Positions 1-6,464 of a stretch of 6,965 nt of DNA are shown here, one piece after another. The number at the start of each line of letters is the position of its first letter. Positions within the stretch are counted from its first letter, which is position 1. Position numbers and translations under genes: made by a program. Source of the DNA: DATMYQ01 sp035560935 (lineage in GTDB: Bacteria > Bacillota > Negativicutes > Sporomusales > Sporomusaceae); the NCBI GenBank assembly GCA_035560935.1, contig DATMYQ010000056.1:1-6965 (forward strand), written 5' to 3'. The notes below the pieces were generated by a model, which saw nothing but the letters and a program-made list of their open reading frames with translations, searched no databases and was not told where the DNA came from.

Positions 1-18
1 TTCTATACTGTTTTCTTC

Positions 19-52
19 ATGGTCTATCTATAGTATACTTTGGGCAGACCAT
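19..52 (+). promoter_or_regulatory. Putative promoter with flanking inverted repeat, upstream of thioesterase-exonuclease operon
   Basis: A TATACT hexamer at 34-39 is a good -10 candidate. The best -35 at 17-base spacing (TTTTCT, 11-16) is weak. A 7-base inverted repeat, ATGGTCT at 19-25 and AGACCAT at 46-52, brackets the -10 box symmetrically, as a repressor operator or a start-site hairpin might. The layout is seen directly; the regulatory role is inferred. Confidence 0.35.
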
Positions 53-69
53 TATTTTATGATAAACCC

Positions 70-75
70 AGGAGG
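70..75 (+). promoter_or_regulatory. Shine-Dalgarno site that sets the thioesterase start
   Basis: AGGAGG lies 10 bases before the ATG at 86. An in-frame ATG at 59 lies upstream of this site, has no ribosome-binding site of its own, and would add nine residues (MINPGGTHH) encoded partly by the site itself. The start at 86 is therefore preferred. Confidence 0.8.
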
Positions 76-85
76 AACTCACCAC

Positions 86-526
86 ATGTCACTGTTAATC
101 GCCAAACTGCGGGCTCATCTGCAAAATCTTTACGATGCCAATCCCTATGTCACGTTTTTACAAATGTCCATTGACGAGCTGTCAGAAGCACAGGTTTGCC
201 TCTCCATGCCCATCGTCAGGGAGCACACCAATCTGTTCGGAGTTGCCCATGGCGGTGCGCTGGCTTCACTGGCCGATACGGCTATGGGAGTGGCCTGCGC
301 CACTACCGGGAAAAAAGTATTGACCATCGATATGAATATAAACTATATTCGCAGCGCGACGGTAAATACCCGTATTCAAGCCATCGGCCGGGTCATCCAT
401 AACGGCAACCACACCTTGGTGGCCGAGGCGGAAATTCTTGACGAGGCCGGCCAGCTGCTGGCAAAATCCCGGGGAACCTTTTTTGCCGCCGGCTATTTTC
501 TTGAGGAAAGCGAGGCAACATCATGA
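86..526 (+). CDS. PaaI/YdiI-type hotdog-fold acyl-CoA thioesterase
   Basis: A cytosolic protein of 146 residues, the usual length for a single hotdog domain; it probably hydrolyses acyl- or aryl-CoA thioesters. The hotdog helix signature is clear: N49, then H55-G56-G57 (FGVAHGGALASLAD), then D64. The N-to-H spacing of 6 and H-to-D spacing of 9 fit the PaaI subfamily, where the Asp or the Asn/Gly backbone activates water and binds the thioester carbonyl. The second half (NINYIRSA, then the VAEAEILDEAG strand and the KSRGTFF ending) matches the family's beta-sheet. There is no signal peptide or membrane segment. The stop overlaps the next gene's ATG by four bases, so translation of the two is probably coupled. 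The actual CoA substrate cannot be read from sequence; a phenylacetate pathway role is not supported, since no paa genes are present. Confidence 0.88.
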   Translation: MSLLIAKLRAHLQNLYDANPYVTFLQMSIDELSEAQVCLSMPIVREHTNLFGVAHGGALASLADTAMGVACATTGKKVLTIDMNINYIRSATVNTRIQAIGRVIHNGNHTLVAEAEILDEAGQLLAKSRGTFFAAGYFLEESEATS

Positions 527-1272
527 AGCTGATTTCCTGGAACGTCAACGGTCTCCGGGCCTGCATGGGCAAAGGATTTTCCGATTTTTTTCATCAAACC
601 GGCGCCGATATCTTTTGCGTTCAAGAAACAAAGATGCAACAAAACCAATGGGAAGGTTCCTTTCCCGGCTACCATGAATATTGGAACAGCGCGATAAAAA
701 AAGGCTATTCCGGTACCGCTGTGTTCAGCCGCACCGAGCCGCTGGCCTGCCGCTACGGTCTCGGCCTGCCTGAACATGATCAGGAGGGCCGGGTGATTAC
801 CCTGGAATACCCGGATTTTCAGCTGGTTAACGTATACACTCCCAATTCCCAGCGGGAATTGACCCGTCTGAGTTACCGGATGCAATGGGAAGACGCTTTT
901 CGCGCCTATCTGCAGCAGTTGGACGCGCAAAAACCGGTGATTCTCTGCGGTGACATCAACGTTGCCCATCAGGAAATTGATCTGAAAAACCCGGCATCCA
1001 ATCGTCGCAACGCCGGATTCACGGACGAGGAACGGGGCAAGATGACGGAATTGCTGGCCGCCGGCTTCACCGACACATTCCGCTATCTGTACCCGGACAC
1101 GGTAGCTTATACCTGGTGGTCTTACATGATGAAAGCCAGGGAACGGAACATTGGTTGGCGTATTGATTATTTTCTGGCCTCTGACCGCTTACGTCCCCAT
1201 ATCCGCGAGGCCGTGATTCATGCCGATATCCTGGGCAGCGACCACTGCCCGGTCGGTCTGGAAATTTTTTAA
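523..1272 (+). CDS. xth: Exodeoxyribonuclease III / AP endonuclease (ExoA-XthA family)
   Basis: A Mg2+-dependent 3'-5' exonuclease and apurinic/apyrimidinic endonuclease of the EEP superfamily. It cuts 5' of abasic sites and cleans blocked 3' ends in base-excision repair. At 249 residues it has the normal length, and all catalytic blocks are present: SWNVNGLRA at the N-terminus with N7, QETK with metal ligand E35, VYTPNS with Y105, CGDINVAH with D144 and N146, the DNA-contact region GWRIDYF, and the terminal SDHCPV with D240 and H241. The DLKNP..NRRNAGFT.EER stretch is typical of the bacterial ExoA branch. The ATG overlaps the thioesterase stop (ATGA), which indicates coupled translation from one transcript. 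The unit ends at the hairpin at 1292-1347. Uracil-DNA glycosylase, which makes its substrate, is encoded about 2 kb away on the other strand. Confidence 0.96.
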   Translation: MKLISWNVNGLRACMGKGFSDFFHQTGADIFCVQETKMQQNQWEGSFPGYHEYWNSAIKKGYSGTAVFSRTEPLACRYGLGLPEHDQEGRVITLEYPDFQLVNVYTPNSQRELTRLSYRMQWEDAFRAYLQQLDAQKPVILCGDINVAHQEIDLKNPASNRRNAGFTDEERGKMTELLAAGFTDTFRYLYPDTVAYTWWSYMMKARERNIGWRIDYFLASDRLRPHIREAVIHADILGSDHCPVGLEIF

Positions 1273-1291
1273 CTGATTTTTCCCGCAATGC

Positions 1292-1347
1292 AAAATAACA
1301 AAGAGAGAACTGAAGCCTCACCGCTCCGATTCTCTCTTTGTTATTTT
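1292..1347. terminator. Bidirectional intrinsic terminator between convergent genes
   Basis: Two perfectly complementary 18-base arms, 1292-1309 and 1330-1347, enclose a 20-base loop. Each arm starts or ends in an A/T run (AAAATAACAAAG / CTTTGTTATTTT), so the RNA ends in U-rich sequence in either direction. The hairpin begins 20 bases after the exonuclease stop and finishes 42 bases beyond the symporter stop, so it can serve both convergent units. Confidence 0.88.
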
Positions 1348-1388
1348 AAGACTGACAACAGCTTATTTGTTCCGGTCCGAAATGGTTA

Positions 1389-2672
1389 CTATTCCTCCAC
1401 ACCCTCTATATCTTTCAAATCAACAGAAGAAGTGACCAAACGGGCGATAACCAGGTCACCAGACACATTCAGAGTAGTCCGGCACATATCCAGAAACCGG
1501 TCCACGCCCAAAATCAGACCAATACCTTCCGCCGGAATGCCCACCTGGGTCAGCAGCACCACGATCAGCGGCAAGGAGCCGCCGGGAACGCCCGCTGTGC
1601 CCACACCGGCCAGGACAGACATCAACACCACCAGCACCTGGCTTTGAATCGACAGGTCAATGCCATACACCTGCGCTAAAAACAGCACCGTAACCCCTTC
1701 AAACAATGCTGTACCGTTTTGGTTAGCCGACGCGCCAACCGTCAGTACGAAGCGGGAAATCTGGGGCGGCAGCTTCAACACTTTTTCCGCGGTTTCCAGT
1801 GCTACCGGCAAGGTTGCATTGGACGAAGCCGTAGAAAAAGCGTATACATATACTTCTTTACATTTCGCGAAAAATTTGAAAGGATTGACCCCGGCAAACA
1901 CTTTGAGGCAGAACCCATAAACCACAAATTGTTGAAACAGTAAACCCAAAACAACGATAGCCGCATAGAATGCCAGATTCTGCAAAAATCCAGCGCCCAG
2001 TTTATACGCGGTGTTGAACACAATACCAAAGATACCATAAGGAGCAATTGCCATGGCAAAATCAACGACTTTTAATGAAGTCTGAAAAATCGTATCTAAT
2101 ACCTGGATGAAGGGATGTTCTTCATCCTTGATGAGCAAACTCAGGGCATAACCAAAAATCAGGCAGAAGAACATCAGGGCGACAATCTCGCCGGAAAAAG
2201 CGCGTACCGCCGCATCCAGAGGATTTTGCGGCAATAAATCAACGATATAAGAGTACCAAGGCTTGCTTGCCGCAGCCGCCACGTTCTTTTGAATCGCCAA
2301 CACCCCTTGGTTGGATGCCAATGCCGCCCGGTCGAAGGTTACCCCAACCCCCGGTTTAAAAATATTGGTAGTGACGATGGCCACTATAACCGCCAAGCTG
2401 CTGAGCGTCAGCGTATAAACGATGGACATGCCGGCAACCTTACCCAGGCCACGGCCTTTGCCTAGTTCAAATACGCCTAAAATCAACGCAGAGCACAACA
2501 ATGGAATAACGATCATAAAGATCATCCGCAAAAAAATGGCGCCAACCAGTGTAAAACACTCCGTCACAAACTGCATGAATGGATAGGCTTTGATTGGCAT
2601 AAAATAATAACCAATAAGTCCACCGATAACACCCAAAACAAAACCAAGCAACAGTTTTTGATATTGTTTCAT
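1389..2672 (-). CDS. Dicarboxylate/amino acid:cation symporter (DAACS, SLC1/GltP-DctA family)
   Basis: A secondary transporter of the inner membrane, probably taking up glutamate, aspartate or a C4-dicarboxylate with Na+ or H+. The 427-residue length and the many hydrophobic segments fit the GltPh fold. The core is recognisable: the HP1 serine-rich motif STASSNATLP (280-289), TM7 with GASANQNGTALFEG (NQNGT at 317-321), HP2 with AGVGTAGVPGGSLP, and TM8 with DRFLDMCRTTLNVSGD. In TM8, D391, D395, R398, T399, N402 and D406 align with GltPh D390, D394, R397, T398, N401 and D405. The retained Arg argues for an acidic side chain or dicarboxylate rather than a neutral amino acid. The TM7 motif is NQNGT where most relatives have NMDGT, which changes two Na+-site residues. 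I chose the ATG at 2672 because GGGGGG (2682-2687) lies 9 bases ahead; a GTG at 2678 would add two residues at poor spacing. The gene runs convergent to the exonuclease. Confidence 0.93.
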   Translation of the reverse strand: MKQYQKLLLGFVLGVIGGLIGYYFMPIKAYPFMQFVTECFTLVGAIFLRMIFMIVIPLLCSALILGVFELGKGRGLGKVAGMSIVYTLTLSSLAVIVAIVTTNIFKPGVGVTFDRAALASNQGVLAIQKNVAAAASKPWYSYIVDLLPQNPLDAAVRAFSGEIVALMFFCLIFGYALSLLIKDEEHPFIQVLDTIFQTSLKVVDFAMAIAPYGIFGIVFNTAYKLGAGFLQNLAFYAAIVVLGLLFQQFVVYGFCLKVFAGVNPFKFFAKCKEVYVYAFSTASSNATLPVALETAEKVLKLPPQISRFVLTVGASANQNGTALFEGVTVLFLAQVYGIDLSIQSQVLVVLMSVLAGVGTAGVPGGSLPLIVVLLTQVGIPAEGIGLILGVDRFLDMCRTTLNVSGDLVIARLVTSSVDLKDIEGVEE

Positions 2673-2678
2673 CCTCAC

Positions 2679-3004
2679 ATTCCCCCCAGTTTTTAATATA
2701 CACGAGTGTATCCCAAACCAGACCGGAATCTTCGACCATTACTGCGGCCTTATCACTCTCCCTTCGTTGTTATGGCCATATCTGCTCGCCGATCGATTGT
2801 CCAAATGCGTCTTCTTCCCATCAACCGGCAGACGGGAAAAACACGTTCCACCGGTGCCGTACTTCCTGTGGAGATTCCGTCTACCATAGTATATTTACCG
2901 CAAACGCAGAAAATTCCTGCTTTTTGAATTCCTGGATACAAGATAAATTTCTGGAGCATTTGCACAGTGCCAATTACCAATAAGTATCTGTATCACCGCG
3001 AAAA
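2679..3004 (-). promoter_or_regulatory. Non-coding upstream region of the symporter with a foldable leader element
   Basis: These 326 bases separate ung from the symporter and hold no convincing gene. Read on the - strand, GGTAGACGG (2877-2885) can pair with CCGTCTGCC (2827-2835) over nine positions with one G-U. Inside it, TCCAC (2868-2872) can pair with GTGGA (2847-2851), leaving a 16-base loop. A TATACT hexamer at 2888-2893 abuts the stem but has no good -35. A consensus TTGACA (3013-3018, inside the ung end) and a TATAAT (3004-3009, over the ung stop) are too close together to form one promoter. A 14-base palindrome, ATACACGAGTGTAT, sits at 2698-2711 near the start codon. I see no clear ung terminator. 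I recognise no known riboswitch class. Confidence 0.35.
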
Positions 3005-3679
3005 TTATATATTGTCAATTTGCCAGTTTACCGCTGCCCGTCCCCAGGAAGCCAAAAAGGCATTGGCCCGGGAAAACGGCCGGCTGCCCAGAAAACCTCT
3101 ATGCGCCGACAACGGACTGGGATGGGGCGAAGCAATCTTCTGATGACTCAAATTCGTGATCAAGCTGGTTTTAGACTGGGCGTGACTGCCCCAGAGAATA
3201 AATACCATCGGTTCTTCCCGTTGGTTCAGCAGTTCGATAACCCGGTCCGTGAACGTCTCCCAGCCATGGTTTTTGTGGGAGGCGGCCTGCCCGGCCGCCA
3301 CGGTCAGTACCGTGTTCAGCAACAGCACTCCCTGATCCGCCCATTTTTTCAGATAGCCGTTATTGGGAATGAAACAGCCCAAATCCGCCTGCAATTCTTT
3401 ATAAATGTTTTGCAGCGACGGCGGCGGTTCCACCCCCGGCTTCACGGAAAAACTCAAGCCATGCGCCTGATTCGGGCCGTGATACGGGTCCTGCCCCAGG
3501 ATCACCACCTGCACATCCCGCCGTGATGTGTAATGCAACGCGTTGAAAATATCATGCATATCCGGATATATCTTTTTACTCCGGTATTCGCTAATCAAAA
3601 ATTGCCGCAGCTCCTGATAATACTCTTTTTGAAACTCCGGCTGCAACAGTTCTTCCCAGTCATTTTGAAAATGAATCAT
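3005..3679 (-). CDS. ung: Uracil-DNA glycosylase, family 1
   Basis: Removes uracil from DNA after cytosine deamination or dUTP incorporation, starting base-excision repair in the cytosol. The protein has 224 residues, a normal length. Motif 1, GQDPYHGP, carries the general-base Asp at D64 (same number as E. coli Ung) and Y66, which excludes thymine. F77 follows in the uracil-stacking block HGLSFSV. LLLNTVLTV with N122 supplies the uracil-reading Asn. The DNA-intercalation loop HPSPLSAHRGF carries the catalytic H186. The PPPSLQNIYKEL segment between them is also characteristic. GGAGG lies seven bases before the ATG, supporting this start. The gene is downstream of and co-oriented with the two substrate-binding protein genes but separated from them by the terminator at 3800-3831. 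No strong promoter is visible in the 120-base gap. Confidence 0.97.
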   Translation of the reverse strand: MIHFQNDWEELLQPEFQKEYYQELRQFLISEYRSKKIYPDMHDIFNALHYTSRRDVQVVILGQDPYHGPNQAHGLSFSVKPGVEPPPSLQNIYKELQADLGCFIPNNGYLKKWADQGVLLLNTVLTVAAGQAASHKNHGWETFTDRVIELLNQREEPMVFILWGSHAQSKTSLITNLSHQKIASPHPSPLSAHRGFLGSRPFSRANAFLASWGRAAVNWQIDNI

Positions 3680-3799
3680 TTTTTCTCCTCCGTCGCTTTC
3701 ACCCCGGATACATTGCCGGTTCCGGTGACCAATTTACCGTAATCCATTTCGACAACAAGCAGCGATTCCCTTTCCGTCCACGAGAAAAAATGTGCAGAG

Positions 3800-3831
3800 A
3801 AAAACAACGGACAGCTTGCCGCCGTCCGTTG
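3800..3831 (-). terminator. Intrinsic terminator after the downstream substrate-binding protein gene
   Basis: On the - strand, CAACGGAC (3824-3831) pairs with GTCCGTTG (3805-3812) in an 8-bp GC-rich stem with an 11-base loop, followed directly by TTTTT (3800-3804). It starts about 20 bases past the stop codon at 3852, the expected place. Confidence 0.9.
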
Positions 3832-3851
3832 CCGTGTATCCGTCTTGGGGC

Positions 3852-5027
3852 TTATGGATTTACTTTTTCCCGGAAGGTTTGCTTGCCCTCTTTCATTTCA
3901 ATAATGACCGCGCTCTTCACCGGATCGTGGGTCGCGTTCATACTGATCAAACCGGAAACTGCTTGATAATCTTTCGTTTTGGCCAGTTCATCCTTGATTT
4001 TTACCGGATCGGCGCTATTGGCGCGCTTGATGGCTTCCACCACCATCATCGTGGCGTCATAGGCCAACGCGGCAAAGGCATCCGGGACCTGATTATACTC
4101 TTTTTTATACGCTTCAACAAAACCCTTAACCGCCGGGCTGTTGTCATCCGGCGAATAGTGGTTGCTGAAGAAGCAATTGTTTAAAGCCGCCGCACCGGCA
4201 ATTTCCGGCAGCTTGGCCGAATCCCAACCGTCACCGCCCATAAACGGCGCAGTAATCCCCAGTTCGCGGCCTTGTTTCACGATCATGCCAACTTCCTGAT
4301 AATAACCGGGTACAAAAATAACGTCCGCATTCATCGCTTTAATTTTCGTCAGCGTAGCTTTGAAATCCGTGTCTTTGGCCAGATAGGCTTCCGACGCAAT
4401 CACTTTGCCACCGTTTTTCTCAAAAGTTTCCTGGAAAAATTGCGCCAAGCCTTTGGCATAGTCGCTGGAATTCTCCACCAACAGCACTGCCGTTTTCGCA
4501 TTCAAAGATTTTTGGGCAAACGTGGCCATTACCGATCCCTGAAACGGATCGATAAAGGCGGCCCGGAACAGGAAATCCCGAACCTTGCCGGAAGCCGGGT
4601 CCACGGTCACCTTGGGATTGGACGCGGTGGGACTGATCGCCAGTACTTTATTGTCCTGGTTTACCTGAGCCGCCGCAATCACGCTGGACGAAGCAATCGG
4701 GGCAATCACTGCCGTCACTTTATCCTGAGTGACCAGTTTTTGCATGGCATTGGCGGCTTCGGCCGCTTCACTTTTGTTATCGGCTACCACCAATGTGATT
4801 TTTTTACCCAGCACGCCACCTTTGTCATTTACTTCTTTGATTGCCAATTTGGCGCCGTTAGCCGCCGACTGACCAAACGTTGCGTTACCGCCGGTCATTT
4901 CCAGGTTGGCACCAAATTTGATGACATCCGCCTTGGACTCACTGCCGCCGCCACAGCCGGCAATCACACCGGCAAAGAGCATCGCGGCCGCCATCGCATA
5001 CCATTTTTTTCTCCAGAAACTTTTCAT
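3852..5027 (-). CDS. Liv-type ABC transporter substrate-binding lipoprotein (Peripla_BP_6), copy 1
   Basis: An extracytoplasmic ligand-binding protein of the branched-chain amino acid (LivJ/LivK) class that would deliver ligand to a LivHMGF-type importer. A signal peptide with basic start (MKSFWRKK) and hydrophobic core ends in lipobox VIAGC, so C25 is the probable lipidated residue. The mature part carries family marks: EMTGGNATFG followed by AANGAKLAIKEVNDKGGVLGKK, DNKSE, the ligand-pocket serines IASSS, SPTASNPKVT, FIDPFQG, then PGYYQEVG and GGDGWDS in the second lobe. AAGGGGG lies seven bases before the ATG. The protein has 391 residues, exactly as many as the neighbour at 5289-6464, and about 60 percent identity by eye in the mature part, so the two are tandem duplicates. 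It has its own promoter (5127-5155) and terminator, and no permease or ATPase gene beside it. The ligand is not certain: the pocket block SPTASNP differs from AVGATNP in the sister. Confidence 0.92.
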   Translation of the reverse strand: MKSFWRKKWYAMAAAMLFAGVIAGCGGGSESKADVIKFGANLEMTGGNATFGQSAANGAKLAIKEVNDKGGVLGKKITLVVADNKSEAAEAANAMQKLVTQDKVTAVIAPIASSSVIAAAQVNQDNKVLAISPTASNPKVTVDPASGKVRDFLFRAAFIDPFQGSVMATFAQKSLNAKTAVLLVENSSDYAKGLAQFFQETFEKNGGKVIASEAYLAKDTDFKATLTKIKAMNADVIFVPGYYQEVGMIVKQGRELGITAPFMGGDGWDSAKLPEIAGAAALNNCFFSNHYSPDDNSPAVKGFVEAYKKEYNQVPDAFAALAYDATMMVVEAIKRANSADPVKIKDELAKTKDYQAVSGLISMNATHDPVKSAVIIEMKEGKQTFREKVNP

Positions 5028-5052
5028 GCTTTAACCCCCTTGTTTTTGTTTA

Positions 5053-5114
5053 TTGCACAAAAACCATTCTCTGGACACACGCAAAAAATCCGTCAGAAAA
5101 ATACATTTGTGCAA
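5053..5114 (-). repeat. 9-bp inverted repeat in the leader of substrate-binding protein copy 1
   Basis: TTGCACAAA and its exact complement TTTGTGCAA (5106-5114 and 5053-5061) enclose 44 bases just downstream of the predicted transcription start. In RNA they would form a closed stem that ends about 12 bases before the ribosome-binding site. The interior can form a smaller bulged stem. No U-run follows, so it is not a terminator. It could be an operator pair, an mRNA-stabilising stem or a regulatory leader. Confidence 0.5.
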
Positions 5115-5126
5115 CAGGCAATTTTC

Positions 5127-5155
5127 ATTATAGAGATGTCGCACAACACTGTCAA
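5127..5155 (-). promoter_or_regulatory. Sigma-A promoter of substrate-binding protein copy 1
   Basis: Read on the - strand, TTGACA (5150-5155) and TATAAT (5127-5132) are separated by exactly 17 bases; both hexamers match consensus. Transcription should begin near 5120, giving a leader of about 90 bases. Such a strong promoter suggests abundant or constitutive expression unless the leader represses it. Confidence 0.88.
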
Positions 5156-5216
5156 TGCAACAATTCTGATTATTTATCCTTTTTCGACAAAACGCATGTT
5201 TCCTGCATCGCTTACG

Positions 5217-5257
5217 AAAAAAGAAAAACCGGCGTCATCGCAAGGATGTCCGCCGGT
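5217..5257 (-). terminator. Intrinsic terminator after substrate-binding protein copy 2
   Basis: On the - strand, ACCGGCG (5251-5257) pairs with CGCCGGT (5228-5234). An inner CATC/GATG helix extends the stem, and a U-rich tail (5217-5227, one interruption) follows. It lies about 30 bases past the stop at 5289 and upstream of the promoter at 5127-5155, so the two paralogues are separate transcription units. Confidence 0.9.
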
Positions 5258-5288
5258 AATTTTTTTCACTTTGTTGATCAGACCACCG

Positions 5289-6464
5289 TTAGGGCTTAAC
5301 GGTGGCTTTATACATTTGCTTGCCGTCTTTCATTTCAATAATTACCGCGCTCTTCACCGCGTCATGGGTGGCATTCAGCGTGGTCATACCGGTAACGGCC
5401 GCAAAATCTTTGGTGGCCGCCAACGCCACTTTAATCTTTTCACTGTCCGTGCTGTTGGCCCGCTTGATGGCGTCAATCAATACATTGGCCGCATCATAAC
5501 CCAATACCGCCATCGCGTCCGGCGCCTGTCCATACTCTTTTTTGTACGCCTCAACAAAGGCTTGGGACGCGGCGCTGGTGTCATCCACCGAATAGTGATT
5601 GGTGAAGAAGGTGTTGTTCAGAGAAGCTGCACCGGCAAGCTCGGTCAGTTTGGGAGAATCCCAGCCATCACCGCCGACAATCGGCGCCGTAATCCCCATC
5701 TCCCGGGCCTGTTTTACAATCTTGCCCACTTCTTCATAGTAGCCGGGTACATAAAGAACCTCCGGATTCAATGCCTTTACCTTGGTCAGAACGGTTTTGA
5801 AGTCCTGATCTTTCTGCAAATAGGCTTCTTCGGCCAGAACGTTGCCGCCGCCTTTCGTGAAAGCCTCTTTGAAGAAGTTAGCCAGACCTTTGCTGTAATC
5901 GCTGCTGCTGTCCACCAGCATTACCGCTTTTTTCAACTGCAGGGTATTCAATACGAAGTTGGCGCCCACGGTTCCCTGGAACGGGTCAATAAAGCACACC
6001 CGGAAAGTATAATCTTTTACTTTGCCGCTCTTGTCATCCACCGTCACCTTGGGATTGGTGGCTCCCACCGCCAGCAGCGGTACCTTGCTGGCTTCCGCCA
6101 CGCTGGAAGCGGCCATGGCATTGGAACTGGCAAACAGTCCCGTCACCGCCACCACTTTATCCTGGGTAGCCAGCTTGGTCATCGCGTTAGCCGATTCCGA
6201 CGGTTCACTCTTGTTATCGCCAATAACTGCCAGCAGCTTTTTGCCCATCACGCCGCCGTTGGCATTGACTTCCTTGATCGCCATTTTCGCGCCATTGGCC
6301 GCCGAAGTGCCAAAGGTAGCATTATTACCAGTCATTTCATTCAGCAAACCGATCTTGATATCCTGGCTGGAAGCGCCGCCGCAGCCGCTCACACCAACGG
6401 CAGCCATCAGCACTACCAGCGATAAGGTAACCCATTGCAACATTTTTTTGTTCATGTTTTTCAT
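5289..6464 (-). CDS. Liv-type ABC transporter substrate-binding lipoprotein (Peripla_BP_6), copy 2, under a glycine riboswitch
   Basis: A second ligand-binding lipoprotein of the LivJ/LivK class. The signal peptide has a Lys-rich start, a hydrophobic stretch (LSLVVLMAAVGV) and lipobox VSGC with lipidated C28. Family blocks follow in order: NEMTGNNATFG, AANGAKMAIKEVN, DNKSE, FASSNAMAASS, VGATNPKVT, FIDPFQG, PGYYEEVG, GGDGWDS, and the HDAVKSAVIIEM ending. It is the tandem paralogue of 3852-5027, but the predicted ligand pocket differs (LFASSN for PIASSS, AVGATNP for ISPTASNP). GGGGG lies only two bases before the first ATG but GAGG at 6470-6473 is at usable distance; the ATG at 6455, three codons in, is an alternative start. 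Its leader carries a tandem glycine riboswitch and terminator, so expression should follow glycine. Glycine or a similar small amino acid is a reasonable but unproven ligand. No permease or ATPase gene follows. Confidence 0.92.
   Translation of the reverse strand: MKNMNKKMLQWVTLSLVVLMAAVGVSGCGGASSQDIKIGLLNEMTGNNATFGTSAANGAKMAIKEVNANGGVMGKKLLAVIGDNKSEPSESANAMTKLATQDKVVAVTGLFASSNAMAASSVAEASKVPLLAVGATNPKVTVDDKSGKVKDYTFRVCFIDPFQGTVGANFVLNTLQLKKAVMLVDSSSDYSKGLANFFKEAFTKGGGNVLAEEAYLQKDQDFKTVLTKVKALNPEVLYVPGYYEEVGKIVKQAREMGITAPIVGGDGWDSPKLTELAGAASLNNTFFTNHYSVDDTSAASQAFVEAYKKEYGQAPDAMAVLGYDAANVLIDAIKRANSTDSEKIKVALAATKDFAAVTGMTTLNATHDAVKSAVIIEMKDGKQMYKATVKP

Noticed and set aside
493..969. A 158-codon - strand open frame opposite the exonuclease gene
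   Set aside because: It is antisense to a certain coding region and has no recognisable domain or ribosome-binding site.
1292..1347. The 18-base inverted repeat as a miniature transposable element
   Set aside because: There is no target-site duplication or internal sequence, and its place between convergent stops explains it as a bidirectional terminator.
2753..2980. A 75-codon - strand open frame in the ung-symporter gap
   Set aside because: It starts at TTG without a Shine-Dalgarno site, resembles no protein family I know, and overlaps the foldable element.
3020..3526. A 168-codon + strand open frame opposite ung
   Set aside because: It lies wholly antisense to a gene with complete catalytic motifs.
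4272..6425. A 717-codon + strand open frame opposite both substrate-binding protein genes
   Set aside because: It is antisense to two clear lipoprotein genes, its product is low-complexity (His, Arg, Phe and Gly rich) with no family resemblance, and it crosses the terminator and promoter between them. It results from the codon bias of the true genes.
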